From Streptomyces tuirus (GTDB lineage: Bacteria; Actinomycetota; Actinomycetes; Streptomycetales; Streptomycetaceae), in NCBI GenBank assembly GCA_018195615.1, contig JAGTPG010000002.1, forward strand, positions 434,001 to 498,000: a DNA stretch of 64,000 bases, written 5' to 3'. This document shows, piece after piece, positions 56,348-64,000 of this stretch. The first letter of the stretch is position 1; every line of letters begins with the position of its first letter. The notes under the pieces are model-generated. The model had not been told where the DNA came from, did not search any database, and saw only the letters and a list, made by a program, of their open reading frames with translations. The translations under genes were made by a program, and so were the position numbers.

Positions 56348-56484
56348 CCGCCTGAGCGGCCCTGCCCGTCAGGGGCGTCAGCGCCCCGCACCACGTCACC
56401 GCACCCCGCCACGGGCACCTTCGGCCTGCCCGGAACCGGCGCCGGGGGTACGTCCCCGCGCCAGAAAGAGACCGTGAAGCAGCC

Positions 56485-57762
56485 ATGAGAACCGAACGGC
56501 GGCCGGCCCTGATCGACCGCCCCGTACCCGAGCCGTCCGCGCTGCCGCGCCGGGCGCCCCTGCCCGCGCACCACCCGGAGCCGGTCCTCGACGTGGTCGT
56601 CCCCGTGTACAACGAGGAGACCGACCTGGAGCCCTGCGTCCGGCGCCTGCACGCGCACCTCGCGGAGACCTTTCCCTACTCCTTCCGGATCACCATCGCC
56701 GACAACGCCAGCACCGACCGGACGCCGCGGATCGCGGCCGGGCTGGTCGCGGAGCTGCCGGGCACGGACTGGATCCGGCTGGCCGAGAAAGGGCGGGGCC
56801 GTGCGCTGCACGCCGCCTGGTCGCGCTCGGGCGCCCCGGTGCTGGCGTATCTGGACGTGGACCTGTCCACCGACCTCGCGGCGCTGCTGCCGCTGGTCGC
56901 GCCGTTGATCTCGGGCCACTCGGACATCGCCATCGGCACCCGTCTCGCTCGTGGCTCTCGGGTGGTGCGGGGCCCGAAGCGGGAGATCATCTCACGCTGC
57001 TACAACGGGCTGCTGCGTTCCACGCTCGCCGTGGGTTTCTCCGACGCGCAGTGCGGGTTCAAGGCGGTACGGCGGGACGTCGCCGAGCGGCTGCTGCCGC
57101 TGGTGGAGGACCGCGAGTGGTTCTTCGACACCGAGTTGCTGGTCATCGCCGAGCGGGCGGGGCTGCGGATCCACGAGGTTCCGGTGGACTGGGTGGACGA
57201 TCCCGACAGCCGGGTGCAGATCCTCGCCACGTCCCTGGCCGACCTGCGCGGCATGGCCCGGCTCGGCCGGGCCCTGGCCCGCGGCCGGCTGCCGTTGAGC
57301 GCGCTGCGCCGCAGCGGCGGGGATGTCGCCGGAGAGCTGCCGGCGGGCCTGGCCCGGCAGATCGTGCGCTTCGCCGCCGTCGGTGTCGCCAGCACCCTGT
57401 GCTATCTGCTGCTCTACAGCGTGCTCCGGCCCGTGGCGGGAGCGCAGGCCGCCAACGCGCTGGCCCTGCTCGCCAGCGCGCTCGCCAACACCGCCGCGAA
57501 CAGACGGCTCACCTTCGGGCTGCGGGGCCGCGGCGGCGCGCTGCGCCACCACCTCAAGGGCTTGGTGGCGTTCCTGGTGGGGCTGGTCCTGACCAGCGGT
57601 TCGCTGGTCGCCCTGCACCACGTGGCACCCGGGGCCGGCCACCGGGCCGAACTCGTGACGCTCGTCGCCGCCAACCTGGCCGCGACGCTGCTGCGCTTCC
57701 TTCTCTTCAGGGCCTGGGTGTTCCCGGCCCGGCCCATCCGCCGTACGACAGGATCCTCATGA
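56485..57762 (+). CDS. Bifunctional GT2 glycosyltransferase / GtrA-family membrane protein
   Basis: 425 residues. An N-terminal dolichyl/polyprenyl-phosphate sugar synthase-type GT2 domain (about 35-260) with VVVPVYNEETDLEPCV, DNASTDRTPRIA, YLDVDLSTD (metal site) and DAQCGFKAVRRD. The C-terminal GtrA domain (about 285-420) has four membrane helices and the family motif NALALLASALANTAANRRLTF. It probably makes polyprenyl-phosphate-linked sugar and flips or presents it for outer-surface glycosylation. Stop overlaps the next start (ATGA), so it is coupled to the mannosyltransferase. Confidence 0.92.
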   Translation: MRTERRPALIDRPVPEPSALPRRAPLPAHHPEPVLDVVVPVYNEETDLEPCVRRLHAHLAETFPYSFRITIADNASTDRTPRIAAGLVAELPGTDWIRLAEKGRGRALHAAWSRSGAPVLAYLDVDLSTDLAALLPLVAPLISGHSDIAIGTRLARGSRVVRGPKREIISRCYNGLLRSTLAVGFSDAQCGFKAVRRDVAERLLPLVEDREWFFDTELLVIAERAGLRIHEVPVDWVDDPDSRVQILATSLADLRGMARLGRALARGRLPLSALRRSGGDVAGELPAGLARQIVRFAAVGVASTLCYLLLYSVLRPVAGAQAANALALLASALANTAANRRLTFGLRGRGGALRHHLKGLVAFLVGLVLTSGSLVALHHVAPGAGHRAELVTLVAANLAATLLRFLLFRAWVFPARPIRRTTGSS

Positions 57763-59020
57763 GCACCGTCGAGCTGCGCCGGCCGCCGTCCGGCCCCGCG
57801 CCCTCCGAAGCCCCCGCGGCTCGCGGGAGTTCCGCCCGCGGCTGCGCGAGGCCGCCGCGCGCTACGGGCCCGTGCTGCTGACGTACGGCGTGCTGAAGGC
57901 GGCCGGATTCGCCGTGTTCATGTACCTGCTGGACTCCGCGGGCGACTTCCGGAAGAAGAACCCTCGTTTCGGCGGCGGCGAACACGCCTGGGACGTCCTG
58001 GCGAGCTGGGACGGCTGGTGGTACCAGCAGATCGCCCGACACGGATACGACCCCGCCCTGGAACCGGTCCCGGGGGCGACGGGCCTGATCACCCTCGAGG
58101 GCAACTCGGCGGCGTTCTTCCCCCTGTATCCCGCGCTGATGCGCCTGGTGTCGGAGTGCACCGGACTCGGCCTGTTCGGCGCCGGCCTGACCGTCTCGGT
58201 CCTCGCCTCGTTCGTCGCGGCACTCGGCGTCCACGCCGTGGCGACGCGGCTGGGCGGCCACCGGGCGGGGCTGGTCGCCGCCGGGCTGTGGGCGGTCTGG
58301 CCCGGCTCGGGCACCGAGTGGTCGGGCTACTCGGAGTCCCTCTACACGGCCCTGGCCGCGTGGGCCTGTCATGCCGTCATGACCCGCCGCTGGCTCACCG
58401 CCGGCGTGCTGACCTGCGCGGCCGGGCTCACCAGACCCACCGCCGCCGCACTGGTCGCCGCCCTCGCGGTCGCCGCGCTGCTGTCCCTGCGCCGGCGTCA
58501 GGACGGGATCCGGCGTCCTCTGGCCGCCGTGGCGATGGCACCGCTCGGCCTGTTCGGCTACCTCGCCTGGGTCAACTACCGCATGGGCGACATCAACGGC
58601 TACTCCAAGCTCCAGGACGGCGCCTGGGCGCACAAGTTCGACTGGGGGGTCCACACGTTCGACGTGCTGACGTCCATCCCGGTCGGGCACTTCGACTATC
58701 TCTTCGCGATGCCCTTCGAGGACGTCATCGGCGTCTGCGTGGTGCTGACGGTGCCGGTGCTGACCGTGCTGCTCATACGCCTGAGACCGCCGGCCGTACT
58801 GGTGGTCTACACGGTCCTGTCCTATCTCATGGTGATGACCACCCAGCAGTACTTCGGCAACGTCTCGCGCTATCTCCTCCCGCTCTTCCCGCTGTTCGTC
58901 CCGCTCGCCCTCGCGATGCGCCGGCTCAGGTGGCCGTCCCTGTACACGGTCCTCGGCACGGCCGCACTGGCCTCCGGGTCGTACGCGGGGTACGTCCTGT
59001 TCGTGCTCGGAGTGCCGTAG
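57759..59020 (+). CDS. PIG-V-like polyprenyl-phosphate mannosyltransferase (apparent 1-bp frameshift)
   Basis: About 420 residues when repaired. ATG 57759 overlaps the GT2 stop; the frame MSTVELRRPPSGPAPSEAPA breaks at about 57820 and one added base gives REFRPRLREAAARYGPVLLT. Features: first luminal loop WDVLASWDGWWYQQIARHGYD with the conserved Asp, FFPLYPALMRLV, WSGYSESLYTALAAWA and some ten membrane helices, as in GPI-mannosyltransferase II (PIG-V) homologues. It would use the lipid-linked sugar made by the preceding enzyme to glycosylate exported proteins or polymers. Confidence 0.87.
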
Positions 59021-59129
59021 ACGACACCGAAACATTCCCTTCACGCAGGAAGTATTTAGGGGTAACGCCCGCTGCCTACCGTGCCTGCCTTGTCAGTCCC
59101 CACAACCCGCAGCGACAAGGAGGCGTGGC

Positions 59130-60803
59130 ATGAGTACCGAGCCACGACTGGCCGAGGTCACCGAACCGGAACCGGCGCAGAAGGCGGCACCGGGTGCCGA
59201 CCAGGCCGTCAAGGAGACCCTGGAGGACTACACCCTCCGCTTCGCGCCGCGCAGTTACCGGCGCTGGACTCCCATGGTGGTGGCGACGACCGCGCTCGGC
59301 GGCATCGCCTACATGGCCGACTTCTCCATCGGTGCCGGCATCGGCCTGGCGCACGGCACCGGCAACGCGCTGCTCGCGATCCTCGTCGCCGCGGTCGTCA
59401 TCTTCGTGACCGGCTTCCCGCTGGCCTACTACGGGGCCCGCTACAACATCGACCTGGACCTGATCACGCGCGGCTCGGGCTTCGGCTACTTCGGCTCGGT
59501 CCTCACCAGCGTGATCTTCGCCAGCTTCACCTTCATCTTCTTCGCCCTCGAAGGCTCGATCATGGCTCAGGGCCTGAAGCTGGGCCTGGGACTCCCGCTG
59601 TGGCTGGGCTACTTGGTCTCCACCCTGATGGTCATCCCGCTGGTCATCTACGGCATGACGGCACTGAGCAAGCTCCAGGTGTGGACCACCCCGATCTGGC
59701 TGCTGCTGATGGTCGGCCCGCTGGTCTACCTGGTCGCCGCCGACCCGGGGACCGTCGACCGCTTCCTCGCCTACGCGGGCACCGACGGGGACGGCGGTGT
59801 CAACACCGCCTCCGTGCTGCTGGGCGCGGGCGTGTGTCTGTCGCTGATCGCGCAGATCGGCGAGCAGATCGACTACCTGCGCTTCATGCCGCCCAAGACC
59901 GAGGCGAACAAGCGGAGTTGGTGGACGGCCGTGGTGATGGCCGGCCCGGGATGGGTGGTGCTGGGCGCGCTGAAGCAGGCCATCGGTGTGTTCCTCGCGG
60001 TGTACATCATCGCGGAGGTCGGGCCCGCCGCCGCGCCCGAGCCGATCCAGCAGTTCAAGCACGCCTTCGACGCGATGATGCCGTCCTGGATCGTCGTCCC
60101 GCTGGCCGTGGCCCTGGTCGTGATCAGCCAGATCAAGATCAACGTGACGAACGCGTACTCCGGCTCCCTCGCCTGGACCAACTCCTTCACCCGCGTCACC
60201 GGGCGCTACCCGGGCCGGATGGTCTTCGTGCTGGTCAACCTGGGCTTCGCGCTCGCCCTGATGGAGGCCGACATGTTCAGCTTCCTCAACAGCATCCTGG
60301 GCTTCTACTCGAACTGCGCGATCGCCTGGGTGGTCACCGTCGCCACCGACATCGGCATCAACAAGTACGTGCTCAAGCTGTCCCCGCACGCGCCCGAGTT
60401 CCGCCGCGGCATGCTCTACGCGGTGAATCCCGTCGGCGTGGTCGCCTTCGTCGCCGCCTCCGGGCTGTCCATCGCGATGTACTTCCACGCGCTGGGCGAC
60501 ACGCTCCAGCCGTACTCCCCCGTCGCCGCCGCCGTCATCGCGTTCGTGCTCACGCCGCTGATGGCTGTGGTCACCAAGGGCAGGTACTACCTGCGCCGCA
60601 CCGACGACGGCATCGCCGAGCCGATCCTGGACGCGGACGGCAACCCCAGTGCCGTCACCTACGAGTGCCACGTGTGCCGGCAGCGGTTCGAACGCCCGGA
60701 CGTGGCCGCCTGCCAGACGCACGACGCGGTCGTCTGCTCGCTCTGCCTCAGCACCGACAAGGTCGGCGACCACGTCCTGCCGGCGGCTCCCGCCGTCACG
60801 TGA
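59130..60803 (+). CDS. NCS1-family (purine/cytosine-type) permease with C-terminal zinc ribbon
   Basis: 557 residues. Residues 30-480 form a 12-helix NCS1 transporter: PMVVATTALGGIAYMADFSI, RYNIDLDLITRGSGFGYFGS, IGEQIDYLRFMPP and ALMEADMFSFLNSILGFYSN. The last 50 residues (CHVCRQRFERPDVAAC, THDAVVCSLCL) supply six Cys and a His in a zinc-ribbon/B-box-like arrangement, not part of ordinary NCS1 proteins. ATG 59130 has an AAGGAGG site. The substrate could be a nucleobase, allantoin, hydantoin or urea-like compound; no catabolic gene is adjacent. Confidence 0.88.
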   Translation: MSTEPRLAEVTEPEPAQKAAPGADQAVKETLEDYTLRFAPRSYRRWTPMVVATTALGGIAYMADFSIGAGIGLAHGTGNALLAILVAAVVIFVTGFPLAYYGARYNIDLDLITRGSGFGYFGSVLTSVIFASFTFIFFALEGSIMAQGLKLGLGLPLWLGYLVSTLMVIPLVIYGMTALSKLQVWTTPIWLLLMVGPLVYLVAADPGTVDRFLAYAGTDGDGGVNTASVLLGAGVCLSLIAQIGEQIDYLRFMPPKTEANKRSWWTAVVMAGPGWVVLGALKQAIGVFLAVYIIAEVGPAAAPEPIQQFKHAFDAMMPSWIVVPLAVALVVISQIKINVTNAYSGSLAWTNSFTRVTGRYPGRMVFVLVNLGFALALMEADMFSFLNSILGFYSNCAIAWVVTVATDIGINKYVLKLSPHAPEFRRGMLYAVNPVGVVAFVAASGLSIAMYFHALGDTLQPYSPVAAAVIAFVLTPLMAVVTKGRYYLRRTDDGIAEPILDADGNPSAVTYECHVCRQRFERPDVAACQTHDAVVCSLCLSTDKVGDHVLPAAPAVT

Positions 60804-60812
60804 CGCCCGAAC

Positions 60813-60840
60813 GGCGGGAGCGCGTTCAGGCGCTCCCGCC
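60813..60840 (+). terminator. Hairpin terminator after the permease gene
   Basis: GGCGGGAGCGC (60813-60823) pairs perfectly with GCGCTCCCGCC (60830-60840), loop GTTCAG, 10 bp after the stop. No U tract. Confidence 0.8.
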
Positions 60841-61031
60841 GAGTACGAGGCTCCGGGCGCACCTTTCACGCCCGACCGTCCCACCTGACCTCACCGCACA
60901 CGGTTGGTACCAAATCGATCTCGGATGCGCCGCCCGAGCCCATGGGAAGCGGCGCCTCCGGAGGCCGGGCGGCATACTGATCTTGCGGTCCGTGATCATC
61001 AGGCCAACGGTTGGAGAGGGGACGACGGGAC

Positions 61032-61490
61032 GTGACCACCGAAGGAGCGGGCGGCGGGCGGGGTACGCCCGACGAGCCGCACGGCACTCTCCCGATCCCG
61101 GACGAGGTGTGGCTGAAGTTCCTCACCGACAGCGAGTACGCCATACGTGCCTCCGCCCCCAGGGAACCCGCCGCCCGGGAGCGGGCGGCGGGACGACAGC
61201 CCCAACCTCCGCACGCCGTCGGTGACCTGTGGCAGCCGGAGGAGCTCTGGGTCCGGGTGGCCTGGCGCGACCTGGACCGGCGTGCCAAGGCCCGGCGCGT
61301 GACGCGTGTCGTCGCCACCGCCGCAGCCGTGGCTCTGGCGCTGGGCGCCTGGTCCCAGTTGTCCACCGGCGCGGGCACCGGGAACAAGCCTGGAGAAGGC
61401 ACCGTGCGGCAGGTCGAAGGGGCGACCGCGAGGACGCCCACCGCAACTCCGTTCCCGCCCACCACCCCTGCCCCGGAGCCGTCCAGGTAG
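61032..61490 (+). CDS. Hypothetical single-pass membrane protein
   Basis: A 152-residue protein with no recognised domain. The cytoplasmic part (about 1-92) contains LPIPDEVWLKFLTDSEYAIR and LWQPEELWVRVAWRDLDRRA. One helix (VVATAAAVALALGAWSQL) is followed by a short Thr/Pro-rich outer tail. Proteins of this shape are frequent in Streptomyces; a signalling or wall role is only a guess. GTG 61032 has GGAGAGGGGACG upstream. Confidence 0.7.
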   Translation: MTTEGAGGGRGTPDEPHGTLPIPDEVWLKFLTDSEYAIRASAPREPAARERAAGRQPQPPHAVGDLWQPEELWVRVAWRDLDRRAKARRVTRVVATAAAVALALGAWSQLSTGAGTGNKPGEGTVRQVEGATARTPTATPFPPTTPAPEPSR

Positions 61491-61622
61491 CGCACACAGG
61501 ACGGGTACGGTCCCGCCCGGCCCCCTAGGATGAGCCCACAGGCCGGGATCTGGGCGCTCGTCCGGGCGCGGCCCCCGCAGGCGCGTCACAGCCATGCTCA
61601 CGCCGACGGAAGGGGGACAGAG

Positions 61623-62108
61623 ATGAGCGCGCCCCGCCTCAGCAGTACACCGTTGCCGGGCATAGGTGTCCGCTACGACCTGACCACACGGGACAGCCGC
61701 CGCCTGTCCGTGGTCGCCCACCGCGACGGCCACCGGACCATCAGCGCCTACCGCGAGGACGACCCTGATGCCTGCGACCTCTCCGTGCGCCTGACGGCGG
61801 AGGAGGCGGCCACGCTCATCGACGCGTTGATGCCCGCACACCACACGCCGAACCTGCTGTCCACCACCGACCTGGGGCTCGTCGCCGAACGGATCGAACT
61901 GCCCGGCACCTCGCACTGGAACGGCCGGCTGCTGGGCGAGTCCAGGATCCGCACCGACACCGGCGCGTCCATCGTGGCGGTGCTGCGCCGGGCCGAGGCG
62001 ATCCCCTCCCCCGCGCCCGACTTCCGGCTCGCCGGCGGTGACATCCTCATCGTCATCGGCACCCGCGAGGGCGTGGAGGCGGCCGCCGCGATACTCGGGC
62101 GGGAGTGA
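61623..62108 (+). CDS. Cation:proton antiporter regulatory subunit (KhtT-like, RCK_C)
   Basis: A 161-residue cytosolic subunit. The N-terminal half (PLPGIGVRYDLTTRDSRRLS) matches the KhtT N-domain. The C-terminal half (about 80-160) is a TrkA-C/RCK_C domain with GESRIRTDTGASIVAVLRR and LAGGDILIVIGTREGVEAAA, which binds ligands such as c-di-AMP. It precedes the antiporter gene by 7 bp, so the two form a KhtTU-like complex whose gating depends on this subunit. ATG 61623 follows GGGGGACAGAG. Confidence 0.9.
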   Translation: MSAPRLSSTPLPGIGVRYDLTTRDSRRLSVVAHRDGHRTISAYREDDPDACDLSVRLTAEEAATLIDALMPAHHTPNLLSTTDLGLVAERIELPGTSHWNGRLLGESRIRTDTGASIVAVLRRAEAIPSPAPDFRLAGGDILIVIGTREGVEAAAAILGRE

Positions 62109-62115
62109 CCCCGCC

Positions 62116-63369
62116 ATGCACTCCTCCGCGGTCTTCCTGATCGAGTTCGGCTGTCTCATCCTCGGGCTCGGGCTCCTCGGCCGGCTGGCCGGGCGCTTCC
62201 GGTTCTCCCCCATCCCCCTGTATCTGCTGGCCGGGCTCGCCTTCGGCAAGGGCGGGCTGTTGCCGCTGGGCTCCAGCGAGGACTTCGTCGCCGTCGGCGC
62301 CGAGATCGGCGTCATCCTGCTGCTGCTCATGCTGGGGCTCGAGTACACGGCCACCGACCTCGTCTCCAACCTGCGCACCCACTACCCCGCCGGGCTCGTC
62401 GACGCCGTCCTGAACGCCCTGCCCGGGGCGGCTCTGGCCCTGCTGCTCGGCTGGGGGCCGGTCGCCGCCGTGGTGCTGGCGGGTGTCACCTGGGTTTCCT
62501 CCTCCGGCGTCATCGCGAAGGTGCTGGGCGATCTGGGACGGCTCGGCAACCGTGAGACGCCGGCCATCCTCAGCATCCTGGTGCTGGAGGACCTCTCCAT
62601 GGCGGTCTACCTGCCCATCGTCACCGCCCTGCTGGCCGGGGCGGGCCTCGCCGCGGGCGGTGTCACGCTGGCCATCGCCCTGGGGGTGGCCACGCTCGTG
62701 CTGGTCCTCGCGGTGCGCTACGGCCGCCACGTCTCCCGTTTCGTCTCCAGCGACGACCCCGAGAAACTGCTGCTGGTGGTGCTCGGCGTCACCCTCGTGG
62801 TCGCCGGGCTCGCGCAGCAACTCCAGGTGTCCGCCGCCGTGGGCGCCTTCCTGGTCGGCATCGCGCTGTCCGGCGAGGTCGCCGAGGGCGCGGCGAACCT
62901 GCTCGCGCCGTTGCGGGACCTGTTCGCCGCGGTGTTCTTCGTCTTCTTCGGCCTGCACACCGATCCGGCGAGCATTCCGCCCGTCCTGGCGCCCGCCCTC
63001 GCCCTGGCGGCCGTCACCACCGCGACGAAGATCGCCACCGGCTACTGGGCCGCGCGCCGCGCCGGAATCGGGCCCAAGGGCCGCTGGCGTGCCGGCGGCA
63101 CGCTCGTGGCCCGCGGCGAGTTCTCCATCGTCATCGCCGGTCTCGCCGTCACGTCGGGCATCGAGCCCTCCCTCGGCCCGCTCGCCACGGCGTACGTCCT
63201 CATCCTGGTCCTCCTCGGCCCCCTGGCCGCTCGTTGCACCGAGCCCCTGGCCACGCGCCTGACCGGCCGAGTGCACCGGAGGAGGGCCCCGGGCCGCGGG
63301 GAGACGGCGGCCGTTCCGCCCGGCGCCCACGAGACCCTCGAGGGCCAGGACACGGTCGGCCGCACCTGA
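62116..63369 (+). CDS. Cation:proton antiporter, CPA2 family (KhtU-like)
   Basis: A 417-residue, 12-13-helix Na+/K+:H+ exchanger-type protein. Conserved CPA2 features are FGKGGLLPLGSSED, GVTWVSSSGVIAKVLGDL, the membrane-embedded LVLEDLSMAVYLP with its Glu-Asp pair, and GAFLVGIALSGEVAEGA. There is no fused RCK domain; the regulatory part is the separate upstream protein. It probably exports K+ in exchange for H+ under alkaline or osmotic load. ATG 62116 is 7 bp after the previous stop. Confidence 0.92.
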   Translation: MHSSAVFLIEFGCLILGLGLLGRLAGRFRFSPIPLYLLAGLAFGKGGLLPLGSSEDFVAVGAEIGVILLLLMLGLEYTATDLVSNLRTHYPAGLVDAVLNALPGAALALLLGWGPVAAVVLAGVTWVSSSGVIAKVLGDLGRLGNRETPAILSILVLEDLSMAVYLPIVTALLAGAGLAAGGVTLAIALGVATLVLVLAVRYGRHVSRFVSSDDPEKLLLVVLGVTLVVAGLAQQLQVSAAVGAFLVGIALSGEVAEGAANLLAPLRDLFAAVFFVFFGLHTDPASIPPVLAPALALAAVTTATKIATGYWAARRAGIGPKGRWRAGGTLVARGEFSIVIAGLAVTSGIEPSLGPLATAYVLILVLLGPLAARCTEPLATRLTGRVHRRRAPGRGETAAVPPGAHETLEGQDTVGRT

Positions 63370-63391
63370 TCGTGTGACGTGGCGATGCCGG

Positions 63392-63531
63392 TCGGCTTGT
63401 ACGGACAGGGCGACGCCAGTCGGCCCGCGCGAACGAGGCGATGTCGGTCGGCCCGCGCGAACGAGGCGACGCCGGTCGGCCCGCGCAGACAGGGCGACGC
63501 CAGTCGGCCCGCGCGAACGAGGCGATGTCGG
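63392..63531 (+). repeat. Five tandem 28-bp repeats
   Basis: Five consecutive 28-bp units start at 63392, 63420, 63448, 63476 and 63504, each beginning TCGGC and containing GGCGA near the end. Units 2 and 5 are identical; the others differ at a few sites. The array begins 22 bp after the antiporter stop, in a 241-bp intergenic region, and has no spacers. Confidence 0.85.
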
Positions 63532-63610
63532 TCGGCGCGGCGGTGGTGAGAAGCCGGAGCACCGGCGCCTGTTCAGCCCGCTCCGGCGGGCACCGCGGCC
63601 CACCGCCCGG

Positions 63611-64000
63611 TCAGCCCGTCTTCCACCCCCGCCGCGTGTCGATCCGCTCCCACTCCGCGTCCCACTGCGTCATCCGCCGCCGGTCCAGGGACAGCCGTGT
63701 CAGCCCTACGGCACCCAGCACGATCCCACCCGCGAAGGCACCGGCCAGCCCGCCGCCCAGCGCCATGTGCAACCAGGCCTCGCCGGCGGTCACGGGTGGG
63801 CTCGTGATGTCACCGCTGCTGTTCACCCACACGGGGATCGTGGTCCCGGCGGGGGCCCTCGGCGGCACCCGCGCCTCCTCCCGGTGCGTCGAGCCGTCCG
63901 GCGCGGTCCACCGCACCTCGCCCCACACCCGGTGGTCGCTCGCAGCCCGGGCCGGGTAGGGGGCGGGCGCGTCCTCGACGACGACCGCCGGGACCTGACG
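63611..64000 (-). CDS. Rv1733c-like membrane protein, C-terminal part (5' end outside window)
   Basis: The leftward frame is open to the window end (130 codons visible). RVWGEVRWTAPDGSTHREEA, GTTIPVWVNSSGDIT, a helix (MALGGGLAGAFAGGIVLGAV) and RMTQWDAEWERIDTRRGWKTG are typical of the Rv1733c family of two-helix actinobacterial membrane proteins. The N-terminal helix lies outside. Function unknown. Confidence 0.85.
   Translation of the reverse strand, partial: RQVPAVVVEDAPAPYPARAASDHRVWGEVRWTAPDGSTHREEARVPPRAPAGTTIPVWVNSSGDITSPPVTAGEAWLHMALGGGLAGAFAGGIVLGAVGLTRLSLDRRRMTQWDAEWERIDTRRGWKTG

Noticed and set aside
63392..63531. 28-bp repeats as a CRISPR array
   Set aside because: The units follow each other directly without spacers, and no cas gene is in the window.

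Overview
The window is high-GC actinomycete chromosome, almost certainly Streptomyces or a close relative. The evidence is the strong G/C bias at third codon positions, frequent GTG starts, a Tat-type leader, families typical of Streptomyces (DUF418, MpaB/DUF2236, DUF2795, DUF6479, SigE-type ECF sigma, PucR, PAS-PP2C) and hairpin terminators. No rRNA or tRNA gene was recognised.

Left arm (1-13 kb): the 3' part of a penicillin-acylase-family amidohydrolase, a DUF418 membrane protein, a translationally coupled nitronate monooxygenase/acyl-CoA ligase pair, a Tat-exported serine hydrolase, a DUF2795 protein, a phytoene-desaturase-like flavoprotein, a Ser/Thr kinase with an eight-repeat TPR tail and an MpaB-type oxygenase. 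From 13.1 to 18.4 kb lie an iron-box-like site before a lipoprotein plus fused-permease peptide/nickel-type ABC importer that has no ATPase genes, and a persulfide (sulfane sulfur) module: MBL-rhodanese enzyme, CstR-like repressor, two matching operators and a rhodanese remnant. Next come a Zn alcohol dehydrogenase, a universal stress protein and a PAS-PP2C phosphatase.

22-29.7 kb: a catabolic locus organised around a PucR regulator. Leftward are a 1012-residue fusion (aminoglycoside-phosphotransferase-like kinase, lipoyl/M23-like segment, class-III PLP enzyme) and an AstE/AspA-like deacylase. Rightward are a HAD hydrolase and a decayed FAD amine oxidase. A 90-bp block carrying the palindrome TTGTGC-N4-GCACAA lies on both sides of pucR, each time oriented toward the operon it precedes, so it is the likely shared operator.

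29.7-52.06 kb looks like an accessory insertion. Its edges carry paired 10-mers TAGTTGGCAC, two at the left and two inverted at the right. Inside is a mosaic: two near-identical TetR genes, three copies of one promoter/operator, duplicated gene leaders and 3' tails, MFS fragments, IS5-type, DUF6308 and VWA remnants. The TetR-type promoters sit before a haloalkane-dehalogenase-like hydrolase/FAD monooxygenase/epoxide-hydrolase/NmrA set, before an SDR followed by a coupled triad (response regulator fused to thioredoxin-reductase-like flavoprotein, cNMP-domain histidine kinase, UBP zinc finger), and before a thioredoxin reductase/MFS exporter pair. This suggests stress-inducible detoxification modules multiplied by recombination. 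Just inside the right edge is a 782-residue orphan with a zinc ribbon and a PD-(D/E)XK-like nuclease motif, the best candidate for an undescribed system.

Right arm (52-64 kb): acyl-CoA dehydrogenase, cysteine-rich four-helix copper-binding protein, ChaB-type protein, small Streptomyces families, ECF sigma with a membrane partner, GT2-GtrA and PIG-V-like mannosyltransferases, an NCS1 permease with an unusual zinc-ribbon tail, a KhtTU-like K+/H+ antiporter pair, a 28-bp tandem repeat and an Rv1733c-like membrane protein cut by the window end.

About a dozen otherwise convincing genes carry frameshifts, and every one I could phase is repaired by restoring a single base in a G/C-rich run. I treat these as probable sequencing deletions and list the full gene span.
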